From the NCBI GenBank assembly GCA_020634795.1, contig JACKAZ010000003.1, forward strand, positions 341,909 to 405,908: a stretch of 64,000 nucleotides of DNA, read 5' to 3'. The position numbers were made by a program, and so were the translations under genes. The notes under the pieces are model-generated. The model did no database searches and was not told the DNA's origin. It saw nothing but the letters and a program-made list of their open reading frames with translations. This document shows positions 1-8,529 of this stretch, one piece after another (within the stretch, counting starts at the first letter, position 1; every line of letters begins with the position of its first letter). Source of the stretch: Ardenticatenales bacterium. GTDB taxonomy: Bacteria > Chloroflexota > Anaerolineae > Ardenticatenales > Ardenticatenaceae.

Positions 1-1
1 G

Positions 2-43
2 ATTGCAGGGCGGCGACAGCAGGCGCCCATTCACCGATCATAA
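2..43 (+). CDS. 3' end of an unidentified upstream gene (partial)
   Basis: Frame 2 is open from the window edge to a TAA at 41-43, which lies directly before the AGGAGG ribosome site of bchE. Only 13 codons are visible, so the product cannot be named. The position, 10 bases before the bchE start, would fit an upstream gene of the same operon. It could equally be a chance open frame. Confidence 0.3.
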   Translation: MAGRRQQAPIHRS

Positions 44-53
44 GGAGGAAACC

Positions 54-1544
54 ATGCCCATCATCCTGATAAATGGCCCGCTGCAAAGTGCCGTCTGTGA
101 CTATGGGGTTGGTCACCAGCTTCCTTTGGGATTGCTGATGATCGGCGGACCGCTGCTCGATGCGGGACACGAGCTGAGCCTGATCGACGCCGCCCGCCAT
201 CATCTGAGCGATGCCGCGATCCTTGCTGCCGTTCGGGAAAGTGAAGCGCAGATCGTGATGATGGCGCACGTCGGATCGACCTCGGCCCATCCATGCTGTA
301 CCCGCCTGTTGGCAGCGATTAAAGCGGAGATGCCGGAGGTGTTCACGGTCTATGGGGGTGTTTACCCCACCTATCATTACAAAACCGTGCTGGCAGAGCA
401 TCCGGAAGTCGATGTGATTGTGCGTGGCGAGGGCGAAGCCACCGTACTTGATCTGGTCGCAACCCTCGCCAGTCAAAAGGCCAGCGATCGGTTCGACCTC
501 TCGTCAGTCGCGGGTATCGCGTGGCGCGATCGAGGGGAAGTCAGGATGACCGCCTCCCGTCCGCCCATTCAGCAGTTGGATGCGTTCCGCATCGGCTGGG
601 AACTCATCACAGATTGGGACGCTTATCAGGCCTTTGGCTTGGGGCGTGCGGCGGTGGTGCAATTCTCGCGGGGATGTCCGCACACCTGCACCTACTGCGG
701 TCAATGGATGTTTTGGAAGCGGTGGCGCCACCGCGGGGTGAAGGCGTTCGTGGATGAGATGGAATGGCTCTACCGCGAACACGACGTGCGCTTCTTTTGG
801 CTGGCCGATGAAAATCCCACGACGATCAAGGGGACGTGGGCGGCGGTGCTCGCCGAAATCGGAGCACGGGCGCTTCCCATCGGGATGTGCGCGTCGATCC
901 GGGCGCAAGACATCGTCCGCGACGCGGACATCCTGCCACTCTATCAGCAGGCAGGTTTTCTCTACGTCCTCATGGGCGTGGAGACGGTGAGCGATGCCAC
1001 TCTCGACAAGATACGCAAAGGCTCCACGGTGGATGATGCCTATCAGGCCGTGCGACTCCTGCGTGCGCACGGCATCTTGTCGATTGTTGACTACATGTTT
1101 GGGATCGAAGAGGAATCGGTGCAGAGCATCGTGCGGGCACTCAGGGGGCTGCTGCACTACGATGGTGACTTCGTGAATGCACTTTTCTTGACCCCCCATG
1201 CGTGGACCCCGCTGGGCCGCGCCTTACAAGATGCGCCACGGGTGGAGGAGGATCGTTGGCGCTGGGATTACCGACAGCAGGTGGTGGATGTGCCGGGCCT
1301 TTCGCCGACCCAGCTCTTCCTTGGCGTCAAAATCGTTGAAACGCTCTACCACCTGCACCCGCGTCGTCTCTGGCGGATTCTCACGGTGTCGGATCCTCGG
1401 CTGCGTCGTCTGCTACGATTCAGCCTCCGGCACACTACGGCGGTCTTTGGCTACGAACTCTACGATTTCTTTCGCCATCGTCGTCGCTACCTGCAACAGG
1501 CGCATCAAAAACAGCCACGCAGCGCGCAGCTTGCCAGCAGATAG
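54..1544 (+). CDS. bchE: Anaerobic Mg-protoporphyrin IX monomethyl ester cyclase (BchE-type B12 radical SAM)
   Basis: This enzyme closes the isocyclic ring E of (bacterio)chlorophyll without oxygen, using cobalamin and a radical-SAM 4Fe-4S cluster in the cytoplasm. The start ATG at 54 follows AAGGAGGAAACC. Residues about 1-150 form the B12-binding domain (LPLGLLMIGGPLLDAGHE, GSTSAHP, VRGEGEAT). The radical-SAM motif is CPHTCTYCG near residue 206, inside a stretch very like BchE (FSRGCPH, FWKRWRHR, LADENPT). GVET and IRKGST follow, and the C-terminal WRWDY region also matches BchE. At 496 aa it is slightly shorter than usual (about 550). Related B12 radical-SAM methyltransferases are the alternative, but the BchE-specific motifs are strong. 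It suggests a phototrophic lineage or a gene acquired from one. Confidence 0.82.
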   Translation: MPIILINGPLQSAVCDYGVGHQLPLGLLMIGGPLLDAGHELSLIDAARHHLSDAAILAAVRESEAQIVMMAHVGSTSAHPCCTRLLAAIKAEMPEVFTVYGGVYPTYHYKTVLAEHPEVDVIVRGEGEATVLDLVATLASQKASDRFDLSSVAGIAWRDRGEVRMTASRPPIQQLDAFRIGWELITDWDAYQAFGLGRAAVVQFSRGCPHTCTYCGQWMFWKRWRHRGVKAFVDEMEWLYREHDVRFFWLADENPTTIKGTWAAVLAEIGARALPIGMCASIRAQDIVRDADILPLYQQAGFLYVLMGVETVSDATLDKIRKGSTVDDAYQAVRLLRAHGILSIVDYMFGIEEESVQSIVRALRGLLHYDGDFVNALFLTPHAWTPLGRALQDAPRVEEDRWRWDYRQQVVDVPGLSPTQLFLGVKIVETLYHLHPRRLWRILTVSDPRLRRLLRFSLRHTTAVFGYELYDFFRHRRRYLQQAHQKQPRSAQLASR

Positions 1545-1551
1545 GGCAGAT

Positions 1552-2727
1552 TCAACGTGCTGGGCTATGCCTTGCCACGTGGTGCAGCGCCAGCATGATC
1601 ACGAACAACAGCGCGAGCGCAACGGGGATGGCGTTAAGCGTACTGCGTGTCGCCAAGAGGCCGAGCAGACCCGGCAGCAGCGCGCCACCCAAGCCCGCCG
1701 CCGCCACTTGGATGCCGATGCTGTTCGTGGTGAAGGCAGCGCCGACCCGTTGCGCTGTCCCAGAGACCAACGCGGGGTAGATCGGCGCAATGGCGAGGCC
1801 GACCAGCGCCACCGCAACGACCGCTGCGATGGGGGGTCCCGGCCGGACAAGGAGTAGGGCGCCGACCGTCGCCAAGAGTAGCCCCCCGTTGACGAGCCGC
1901 TGATTGGCGATGCGTGTCGCCGCGACCCCCGCGATGATCCGCCCAACGGTGAACATGGCCCAATAGCTGCCGGTCACCAACCCCGCCACCGTCGGCGCGA
2001 CGGCGCGTGCGTCGGTCAACAGCGTGTAGAGCCAGAGTCCCAAGCCCAGTTCAGCGCCGGTGTACAGGAAAAAGAGGAAAGCGCTCAACCAGACCCTCGG
2101 CTGGCGCAACGTGCCGCGCCACGGGGCCGCGTCGGGCGCGATTTTCTCGCCGCGCTGCGACGTGTCCACTTGCCAGACGGACAGCCGCGTCGCAAAGGCA
2201 AGCGCGAGCAGCAGTTGGGCGATACCCACCACGATGTAGCCCCCACGCCATGTCTCCCACTGGCGGAGCGAGGCCGTCATGATCAGCGGGCCGAGCGTGA
2301 TGCCGACGCCGAAGCTGGCGTGCAGCCATTGCATCGTCCGGTCGCTGAAGCGCTCCGCGACGTAGCCGTTGAGTCCCGCGTCGATCGCCCCCGCGCCCAA
2401 GCCCGCGGCCACAGCCAGCGTCAGCAGCAGCCCCCACGTCGGCACTACGGTGTACCCCAGCAGCGCCCCGCCCGTCAGGGCGCAGCTTGCGGCCAGCAGC
2501 CAGCCCAGCCCGATACGCGCGATCAGTAAGCCGCTGGTGAAGCTAGACAGAAGGTAGCCGCTGATCATCACCGCCATCAGTTGGCCGAGCGCATCCAGTG
2601 GCACCCCAAAGCTTTGTCGCAACGTGGGCCACGCCACTCCCAACAGGCCATCTGGCAGACCGAGCGAGATGAAGGCGATGAAGGCGAGGACGAGGAGCAG
2701 GGGCGCGGGTTGATTTCGTGTCGACAT
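1552..2727 (-). CDS. MFS transporter
   Basis: A 391-aa inner-membrane protein with about 12 hydrophobic segments, converging on bchE with 7 bases between the two stops. The N-terminal segment carries GLPDGLLGVAWPTLRQSFG, and an acidic/Gly pair (GAGAIDAGLNGYVAERF) follows the fourth helix. Both are typical of the FucP/YnfM-like branch of major facilitator proteins. A central basic loop separates the two six-helix halves. The substrate cannot be told from sequence. It stands alone, so the neighbours give no hint of cargo. Confidence 0.85.
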   Translation of the reverse strand: MSTRNQPAPLLLVLAFIAFISLGLPDGLLGVAWPTLRQSFGVPLDALGQLMAVMISGYLLSSFTSGLLIARIGLGWLLAASCALTGGALLGYTVVPTWGLLLTLAVAAGLGAGAIDAGLNGYVAERFSDRTMQWLHASFGVGITLGPLIMTASLRQWETWRGGYIVVGIAQLLLALAFATRLSVWQVDTSQRGEKIAPDAAPWRGTLRQPRVWLSAFLFFLYTGAELGLGLWLYTLLTDARAVAPTVAGLVTGSYWAMFTVGRIIAGVAATRIANQRLVNGGLLLATVGALLLVRPGPPIAAVVAVALVGLAIAPIYPALVSGTAQRVGAAFTTNSIGIQVAAAGLGGALLPGLLGLLATRSTLNAIPVALALLFVIMLALHHVARHSPAR

Positions 2728-2815
2728 GAGGACAGAGCGGAGAATGGAAAATGGGGAGATAACGGGCTGGAGTGATTCAGTGCGTTAGAGACTTCAATCG
2801 TATTCCTGTCACACC

Positions 2816-3229
2816 CTACACGGCCTCGCCATTCAGCACGATCTGATGGCTGATTGGCATCGCGGGATCGAGCGAATCGGAGACGGAGCAATATTTCTGG
2901 ATGGAGAGCGAGACGGCCCGCTCCGCCTGCTCCGCTGACAGCCCCTCGGCCTCGATCTCGAAGCGCAGGTGGAGGCTGACGAAGCGGGCGGGAATGGCAT
3001 CGGCCCGTTCGCCGCTGGCGACAACGTGGAGCCGAGTCAGTCGCTTGCGCTGCTTCTGGATGATCTCGACGACATCGACCGAGGCGCAGCTTGAGACGGC
3101 GAGCAGCAGCAGGTCAACCGGCCGTGTGCCGATATCGTTGCCACTGGAGATAACGACAGGGTTGTTGTCGCTGCCGGTGCCCAGGTAGCGTTGCTTTTCG
3201 ATCCAAGTGAGTTCGGTTTGGTTGGCCAT
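2816..3229 (-). CDS. OsmC family peroxide-reducing protein
   Basis: A 137-aa cytoplasmic protein of the OsmC/Ohr fold, which reduces organic peroxides or modifies small thiols. The two redox cysteines of the family are visible, in LLAVSSCASVDVVE (about residue 48) and KYCSVSDS near the C-terminus. The length is typical. An AAGGA box lies about 10 bases before the ATG. It sits alone between the MFS gene and the GNAT pair. Substrate choice between OsmC and YhfA-like subfamilies cannot be settled; the DVVEIIQKQR helix looks closer to YhfA-like proteins. Confidence 0.88.
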   Translation of the reverse strand: MANQTELTWIEKQRYLGTGSDNNPVVISSGNDIGTRPVDLLLLAVSSCASVDVVEIIQKQRKRLTRLHVVASGERADAIPARFVSLHLRFEIEAEGLSAEQAERAVSLSIQKYCSVSDSLDPAMPISHQIVLNGEAV

Positions 3230-3428
3230 GTTATTTTTCCTTCTATGGAGTGAATGTTGTCTGCGACGGACTGGGCCGCCGACTGGATTTTAGTTGTTCG
3301 TCGGGAAGCTGTCATACGCGCGGGGTATCCTGTTCGTTCCGCAACGTCACCCTTCGGGCTGCTGTCCAACACAGGATGGCCCCGCCATTCATTCCCCCAC
3401 ACGTTTGTTGCGCCTTTGGACGACCCCC

Positions 3429-3899
3429 TCACTCGCCAGCCCATTCGTATAGCACATCCGGCAGTCCCTCCTCATTATCACTGCCGTCCCCCGTCCTGAT
3501 CACGATGAAACCGTGCCGTTCATAGAAACGGCAGGCGCCGACATTGACGCGGAAGGTGTAGAGACGTAGGGGCGGGCCGTACCGCGCTTTGGCGCTCGCC
3601 ACAAAACGGCTGCCGATCCCCCGCCCGGTCATGGCGGGGTCAAGGTAGAGTTGATCGATCCAACCGACCCCGTCCGCGCGGCTGAGCGCCATCATGCCAA
3701 CTAATCGCTTTCCGAGTTCTGCTACTTCAACATCGCTTTCGGGCAACAGCCGATGGCTGATCCAGCGGCGCACATCCTCATCGTCGTGCACCAGCGGAAT
3801 GGTGGGTTCCAAGCGCTTACGGGCGGCCAAGTACAGCTCAGCGATGGCAACCGCATCCTCAGGGGTCGCCACTCGCAACACGATTTGCATAGGCGCCAT
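3429..3899 (-). CDS. GNAT family N-acetyltransferase
   Basis: A 156-aa Gcn5-related acetyltransferase transferring acetyl from acetyl-CoA to an unknown amine. The acetyl-CoA loop is visible as GRGIGSRFV after the LYLDPAMT strand, and the C-terminal FYERHGF motif is typical. Its ATG overlaps the stop of the upstream GNAT gene in a TAATG arrangement, so the two are probably translationally coupled. No further substrate clue. Confidence 0.85.
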   Translation of the reverse strand: MAPMQIVLRVATPEDAVAIAELYLAARKRLEPTIPLVHDDEDVRRWISHRLLPESDVEVAELGKRLVGMMALSRADGVGWIDQLYLDPAMTGRGIGSRFVASAKARYGPPLRLYTFRVNVGACRFYERHGFIVIRTGDGSDNEEGLPDVLYEWAGE

Positions 3900-4381
3900 T
3901 AGCGTGCCTGCCCCTCTTGTAAAGTGAGTTTCAGCCCCTCGTGCGAGGCGACGAAGCCCAACCGTTCATAAAAGCGGTGCGCATCGGGCCGCGCCTTGTC
4001 GGTGGTGAGCTGCACCAGCCCACAGCCAGCGTCGCGGGCCCGCGCCATGGCCCACGCCAAGAGCGCCTGCCCGACCCCCTGCGAACGGGCCGACCGTGCC
4101 ACCCGCACCCCCTCGATCTGTGCGCGCCACATCCCGCAGCGGGACAGGTTGGGGATCAGCGTCAGTTGCAGCATCGCCACGATCGCTCCGTCGCGTTCGG
4201 CGACGATCAATTCATTGTTAGGGTCGCGGTCAATCGCGGCAAAGGCGCGGCGATACCGGGCGTCCAACGGCATTGCCGCGCATTCCCGCGTGGCGCCGAG
4301 CGGATCGTCGGTCAACATCGCCACCAAACGTGGCAAATCGCTGATCGTGGCAGCACGGAACTGTAACGCAGAGTCGTCCAT
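3899..4381 (-). CDS. GNAT family N-acetyltransferase
   Basis: A 160-aa acetyltransferase. I place the start at the ATG ending at 4381 because AAGGAGG lies six bases upstream; the open frame extends further but lacks a ribosome site. The acetyl-CoA-binding loop reads RSQGVGQALL and is followed by CGLVQLTTDK and FYERLGF, as in many small-amine or aminoglycoside-like GNATs. It is the first gene of a two-gene acetyltransferase operon. Substrate unknown. Confidence 0.87.
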   Translation of the reverse strand: MDDSALQFRAATISDLPRLVAMLTDDPLGATRECAAMPLDARYRRAFAAIDRDPNNELIVAERDGAIVAMLQLTLIPNLSRCGMWRAQIEGVRVARSARSQGVGQALLAWAMARARDAGCGLVQLTTDKARPDAHRFYERLGFVASHEGLKLTLQEGQAR

Positions 4382-4705
4382 CGAACTCCTCCTTCTCTCG
4401 GATGAGGGGAGAGTATGACAGAGGGCGGGGAGAATAGCGAAGGGGGAGCTGTTGGCGATGGTCACCCCGCGCGGCCTTCGTGAATCGTGGTTCGAAGCAA
4501 TGCACTATCGAAGCGAGCCACCCCCGGATCGCAAGGGAGAACAAGGCAGGCCGCCTGCCTTTCTCAAGGCGCCACAGGGTTACGCAGCCGCCCGGGGCAG
4601 AATCCACGAGAGTCTGGATGCCAGCACCGAAGAGGCTGAGGGCACGGGAAGCTCATCAGTGAGGCTACTCTGGGGCAGCCCCTGGGGGTCGTCACGTCAG
4701 ACGCC

Positions 4706-4755
4706 ACACATCACGGGCCGATAAAAGGCAGCAAACGCTTGGGGCGCACCACCCG
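4706..4755 (-). repeat. Dispersed repeat A, copy 1
   Basis: Read on the minus strand, this matches copies at 9101-9150 and 35784-35834. Shared blocks are GTGCGCCCCAAGCGT, TGCCGCC or TGCTGCC, TTTATCGGCCCGTGA and the CGTG or TGTG end. All copies lie between genes. Confidence 0.6.
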
Positions 4756-4793
4756 TACGTACACCCAAGTTACTCCTTTTGGTTGACTGTAAC

Positions 4794-4799
4794 TATACT
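4794..4799 (+). promoter_or_regulatory. -10 box of a probably leaderless transcript
   Basis: TATACT lies seven bases before the ATG at 4806, so transcription would begin at or next to the start codon. No Shine-Dalgarno sequence precedes that ATG. A good -35 box is not seen. Confidence 0.4.
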
Positions 4800-4805
4800 T
4801 CGTGG

Positions 4806-5531
4806 ATGAACCGAATTCGGCCATGCCCCCGGCCCTTGCTGTTGATGATGTTGGGACTTTTGCCGCTAATCGTGGGTTGTGGGCCTCTTCGTCACCCCGA
4901 TCCGGTCATCAAAGTCGGGCTGCTGGCGCCGTTAGACGGTGCGCGTCGCTTGCAGGGCAATCATCTGCTGCCCGCAGTGCGTGCCGCCACACCCGCACAG
5001 GTACAGGGTCGGCGGATCGAGTGGGTGATCTTGGATACGCAGGGTGAGCCGGATATTGCAGCGCAGCGAGCGCAAGAGCTGCTGGCCGATCCGGCGGTGA
5101 TTGGCGTTGTCGGCCCGCTCTTACCCAGTGAGGTGGAAGCGGTTGCTCCGGTGGTCGCGGGCAAGATTGCTTGGTGGCCGCTGGCGCCCGATGGCGAGGC
5201 GGGCGTGACGGCGTGGTTGGGGGAGCCGTTGGCCGCAGACGCGGGCGGCTGGGGCAGCAGCGCGTGGTTAGCGCTGCGGCGCGGCGAGATCTCGGCCTAC
5301 TACGCGCCGAGACTACCTGCTGACTTAGGCGATTTCGCCCCCCTAGGGGGTGCGCAACCGTGGCCCCAAGATTGGCTGGCGTGGCAGGCGACCCAAAACG
5401 CTTTCACGTCGATGGAGCAGGCGTCGGCGCTGACAAGAAGCGCGGTGATGGGGGTGGCAACGCCGCCCCGATTCGGCGAAGCAACCCGCTACTTGAGCAC
5501 GGATGGACAATTCCCCGGACAGCCTCAATAA
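4806..5531 (+). CDS. Short ABC-type substrate-binding lipoprotein (type-1 periplasmic binding fold)
   Basis: A 241-aa exported lipoprotein. The signal peptide ends in a lipobox, LIVGCG, after a hydrophobic run. VIKVGLLAPLDGA follows, then the DTQGEPDIAAQRAQELLADPAVIGVVGPLLPSE region, as in branched-chain amino-acid receptors (LivJ type). Those are normally 350-400 aa, so this looks like the N-terminal lobe with a shortened second lobe. No permease or ATPase genes lie nearby, so it may be a sensor or remnant rather than a transport receptor. The start is the ATG at 4806, likely leaderless; a TTG at 4779 is the alternative. Confidence 0.7.
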   Translation: MNRIRPCPRPLLLMMLGLLPLIVGCGPLRHPDPVIKVGLLAPLDGARRLQGNHLLPAVRAATPAQVQGRRIEWVILDTQGEPDIAAQRAQELLADPAVIGVVGPLLPSEVEAVAPVVAGKIAWWPLAPDGEAGVTAWLGEPLAADAGGWGSSAWLALRRGEISAYYAPRLPADLGDFAPLGGAQPWPQDWLAWQATQNAFTSMEQASALTRSAVMGVATPPRFGEATRYLSTDGQFPGQPQ

Positions 5532-5566
5532 GGGCATTCCGGTGGGGAGGGGGATAGACGCGACGG

Positions 5567-6037
5567 ATGGGAACCGTGATCTTACCGTTGTTCACCGCAC
5601 TGGCAATCGCCCTATGGGGCATTCTTTGGTACCGTGAAGAACAGAGCGAACGTGGCCATCTGTCGATCAGTCAAGTCAAGGCACGCCTGCAACCCCAGAC
5701 CCTTTCGCCTACCGAACTGGAATCACTTTTGATTCCTAGGGAGATGATCCGCGATTTCGACAGCCCCTTCGATGCCGAAGCCACCCCCGAGGCGCTGCCT
5801 TACCCGCAGAACCCCGTGCCGCTGAACGATGATCGTGCCGGTGCGATTGAGACACCTACCGAGGAGGCCGGGGAGACGCTGATGGGCTACTGCGTCCGCT
5901 GCCGCGCCAAACGCTTCTTAGTAAGGACGGAGATCACCACGACCCGCAACGGGCGACCCGCCGTGCGCGGCGAATGTGCCATCTGTGGCGCGGGAATGTT
6001 GGTCTTTTCGGTCAGTGACAAACAGAGAGACGGCTGA
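5567..6037 (+). CDS. Membrane-anchored DUF5679 zinc-ribbon protein
   Basis: A 156-aa protein with one N-terminal membrane helix (residues about 3-22) and a long polar linker. Its C-terminal zinc ribbon reads GYCVRCRAKR, then NGRPAVRGECAICGAGM. The CxxC pairs and the NGRPAV core match the DUF5679 family, found in Chloroflexota and Actinobacteria, where the domain usually stands alone at about 45 residues. Function is unknown. It starts 35 bases after the binding-protein gene and may be cotranscribed with it. The nearest purine-rich ribosome site is rather far from the ATG. Confidence 0.7.
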   Translation: MGTVILPLFTALAIALWGILWYREEQSERGHLSISQVKARLQPQTLSPTELESLLIPREMIRDFDSPFDAEATPEALPYPQNPVPLNDDRAGAIETPTEEAGETLMGYCVRCRAKRFLVRTEITTTRNGRPAVRGECAICGAGMLVFSVSDKQRDG

Positions 6038-6147
6038 GATGATTGGTCCGCTCCTCTGTTGATTTGATCTGAGCAGCAGAAGGAGCGGCTGCTGCGCCAG
6101 TTCGAAAGCGCGCGACAATAACTTGAAATCAGTAACAACGAGCGAAC

Positions 6148-8199
6148 ATGAAGCAGCTACGAATATCCCCGCGAGAGACGGTAGATTACCGTTACGATCC
6201 CACGGAAGACCGCCTTGAGATTAGATTTTCCGACGCCTCGACCCCCACCGCGCCAGAGGCCGTGCCCCATGCCCCACATGTGACATTGCAGCGCGACACG
6301 GAGAGTGGCGCGGTGTCCGCGCTCCGCGTGGACGGTGTTCAGCAACTGATATTGGAGCGATTGGTCACCGATCTGATCTTTGAACTGCGCCCCATGCTCA
6401 GCCCTCCCGTCCCCGCGCCCGCAGCGTCGCCGCGTGAAAGCGTGGCCGCACCCACAGAACCCGTGGCCGAGGCAACGCCGAGTGAAGCGGAGAGCGCCGC
6501 CAGCGACCGTGTACCCGCACCGTTGGGCGACGATGTCGAGGCAACGGCGCAAAGCGCGGAGCAAGCCGACGCCAAGCTCGGTGACCAGGACGTTGAGCAC
6601 GGCGCTGCGCTGCACAACGAAGAGGCCGAGCATGGGCCGCGCCCCAAACGCCGCCGACGGCGCGGTGGCAGACGGCGACGAAAGCAGCGCCAAGAGACCC
6701 CAGCCACGGACGAGCCGTCCGACGCTGCTTCGAACGACGGGGACGATGACGCCCGCGCCGTGCAGAGCGCCGACACCGACGAAGCGACGCCCACCGCAGC
6801 CGACCGCAGCGAAACGAAGACGGACGCCGCTTCGTCGCGGCGTCGGACGCGGCGTGGACGCAAGGGCAATCGAGGGCAAGAGGCGGAAGAGGAGCCATCG
6901 GCGCGAGATGAGCCACTCCCTGCCGACCGCAGCGCCCCGATCGAGGGGCTGGATGCCCCTGAAAGCTTTGCCTTTATGGGGCTGCACCCCAATATCGGCC
7001 AAGTGATTACCGTCCTCGATTTTACCGAGCCGACACCGATCCAGCGCCGTGCCGTGCCAGAGGCGATGGCGGGCCGCGATATCATCGGTCTGTCGCAGAC
7101 CGGCACCGGCAAGACGCTGGCCTTCCTTGTGCCTGCGCTGCACAAACTGGTGACCGAGGGCAATCGCCGCCACCAGCCGCGCGTCTTGGTGCTGACCCCG
7201 ACCCGCGAGCTTGCGGTGCAGGTGGCCGACGAAGCCAACACGCTTGCCATGCACACCGATCTGCGCGTCGCCACGCTTTACGGCGGGGCGCCGATGGGCA
7301 AGCAGATCCGCGAGTTGAAGCGTGGCGCTGACCTGATCGTGGCGACCCCCGGCCGGCTGATGGATCATATGCGCCGCCGCAACGTGACGCTCGATACGGT
7401 CGATTATTTGGTGTTGGACGAGGCGGATCGCATGTTGGACATGGGCTTTTTGCCGGATGTACGCACCATTTTGCGCGATTTGCCGCGCGAACGGCAAACG
7501 CTCTTTTTCTCCGCCACCATGCCGCCGCCCATCGAATCACTGTCGCTGGAAATGCAGCGCGAGCCGGTGTTGGTGGAGGTGGCCCGTCAGAAGCCCGCAG
7601 AAGGGATCGAACAACTGCTCTTCCCCGTCGAACGCCATCTGAAGCTCGATCTGCTGCTCCATCTGCTGCGGCGTGACGCGGCGATGGGACGGGTGCTGGT
7701 TTTTACCGAGACCAAATCCGAGGCCGATATCGTGGGCCGCAAGTTGAAGGAGCAGGGGGTCAACGTCGAGGTGATGCACGGCGACCTGAACCAGCGTCAG
7801 CGGGAGCGTGCTTTGTCGAGCCTAGCCGATGGCACGGCCCGCATCCTTGTGGCAACGAACGTCGCCGCACGCGGCTTGGACATCGACGGCATCACCCACA
7901 TCGTCAACTACGATGTGCCGCAGGGGGTCGACGAATATGTCCATCGCATCGGTCGCACCGCGCGGGCCGACGCCAAGGGCCATGCCTTCACCTTTGCCAC
8001 CACCGCCGATGAGGGCATGGTGAAGCGCATCGAAGGGGCACTGGAAAAAGCGTTGCCGCGCCAGAGGGTCGAAGAATTCGATTACGATGTAGAAACCCCG
8101 TCCTGGGCCAAACCCTCCGCCGAAGAAATCACCGCGCTGCTGACCAAGCCCGCCACCCTCGGCGACCGCTTCAAATCGATGATGGGGCGGCGACGGTAG
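6148..8199 (+). CDS. DEAD-box RNA helicase with N-terminal DUF2283-like domain
   Basis: A 683-aa ATP-dependent RNA helicase. Residues about 1-75 resemble DUF2283 (VDYRYDPTEDRLEIRFSD), an unusual fusion. Residues about 80-260 are low-complexity Ala/Glu/Asp with two Arg/Lys clusters (KRRRRRGGRRRRK, RRRTRRGRKGNRG), probably disordered and RNA-binding. The helicase core follows: Q motif PTPIQ, motif I SQTGTGKT (about 314), PTRELA, TPGR, DEAD (about 424), SAT, ARGLDI and HRIGRTAR. The core resembles RhlE. It likely unwinds rRNA or mRNA structures in the cytoplasm. The ribosome site is weak. Confidence 0.93.
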   Translation: MKQLRISPRETVDYRYDPTEDRLEIRFSDASTPTAPEAVPHAPHVTLQRDTESGAVSALRVDGVQQLILERLVTDLIFELRPMLSPPVPAPAASPRESVAAPTEPVAEATPSEAESAASDRVPAPLGDDVEATAQSAEQADAKLGDQDVEHGAALHNEEAEHGPRPKRRRRRGGRRRRKQRQETPATDEPSDAASNDGDDDARAVQSADTDEATPTAADRSETKTDAASSRRRTRRGRKGNRGQEAEEEPSARDEPLPADRSAPIEGLDAPESFAFMGLHPNIGQVITVLDFTEPTPIQRRAVPEAMAGRDIIGLSQTGTGKTLAFLVPALHKLVTEGNRRHQPRVLVLTPTRELAVQVADEANTLAMHTDLRVATLYGGAPMGKQIRELKRGADLIVATPGRLMDHMRRRNVTLDTVDYLVLDEADRMLDMGFLPDVRTILRDLPRERQTLFFSATMPPPIESLSLEMQREPVLVEVARQKPAEGIEQLLFPVERHLKLDLLLHLLRRDAAMGRVLVFTETKSEADIVGRKLKEQGVNVEVMHGDLNQRQRERALSSLADGTARILVATNVAARGLDIDGITHIVNYDVPQGVDEYVHRIGRTARADAKGHAFTFATTADEGMVKRIEGALEKALPRQRVEEFDYDVETPSWAKPSAEEITALLTKPATLGDRFKSMMGRRR

Positions 8200-8281
8200 G
8201 AAGGGAGGCCCAGCCTTGTGGCGCTCGTCGGGTCGAAAATGGGATGACTGACGGCGCCGTGGCGAATGGAGTCGTCATGGC

Positions 8282-8376
8282 CGTCGCGCACCACCGATGA
8301 TGAAAGTGGCACGTGACGACGTGGCGCTGTACGGGTGTGGGGAATGGCAAAGCAATGAATTATCAAGGGCAATGCC
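8282..8376 (+). repeat. Dispersed repeat B, copy 1
   Basis: Resembles 45727-45820 over about 95 bases. Shared blocks are GCGCACCAC, GATGAAAGT or AATGAAAGT, CGTGACGA, GTGG, GGGTG and ATCAAGGG. Both copies lie just after the 3' end of a plus-strand gene. Confidence 0.5.
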
Positions 8377-8473
8377 CTGTTCCGATTCGCTATTCGCCAT
8401 GGTGTGGTTGTAGCGATCGACCACTAGACAACGCGACGACGCTATGCCACTCGCTTAATTTCAGGCCAGAATG

Positions 8474-8510
8474 GGAAGGCGCTCATTAAGAGCGCCTTCC
8501 AGATTTTGTT
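8474..8510 (+). terminator. Rho-independent terminator-like hairpin
   Basis: GGAAGGCGCTC pairs perfectly with GAGCGCCTTCC around a five-base loop, followed by AGATTTTGTT. It could end the helicase transcript. The minus strand lacks a T run. Confidence 0.55.
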
Positions 8511-8529
8511 CTGCTATTCGGATCAGCGG

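Larger units (their letters stand above)
4382..4805. other. Intergenic region, structured but unassigned
   Basis: No gene is supported. The stretch is rich in short inverted repeats, such as AAGGCAGG/CCTGCCTT around 4543-4561 and GGGGC/GCCCC around 4674-4682. Its right end holds a copy of a dispersed repeat (4706-4755). I compared it by eye with known riboswitch, tmRNA and RNase P signatures and found no match. Confidence 0.5.
8200..8529. other. Intergenic region with a dispersed repeat and a hairpin
   Basis: No gene is supported. It contains one copy of dispersed repeat B (8282-8376) and an 11-bp perfect hairpin (8474-8500). Confidence 0.5.

Noticed and set aside
4560..4660. Hammerhead-like CTGATGAG on the minus strand
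   Set aside because: The matching GAAA and cleavage-site elements are missing.
6157..7497. 446-aa open frame antisense to the helicase
   Set aside because: It is a shadow of a GC-rich gene; the sense strand carries all helicase motifs.
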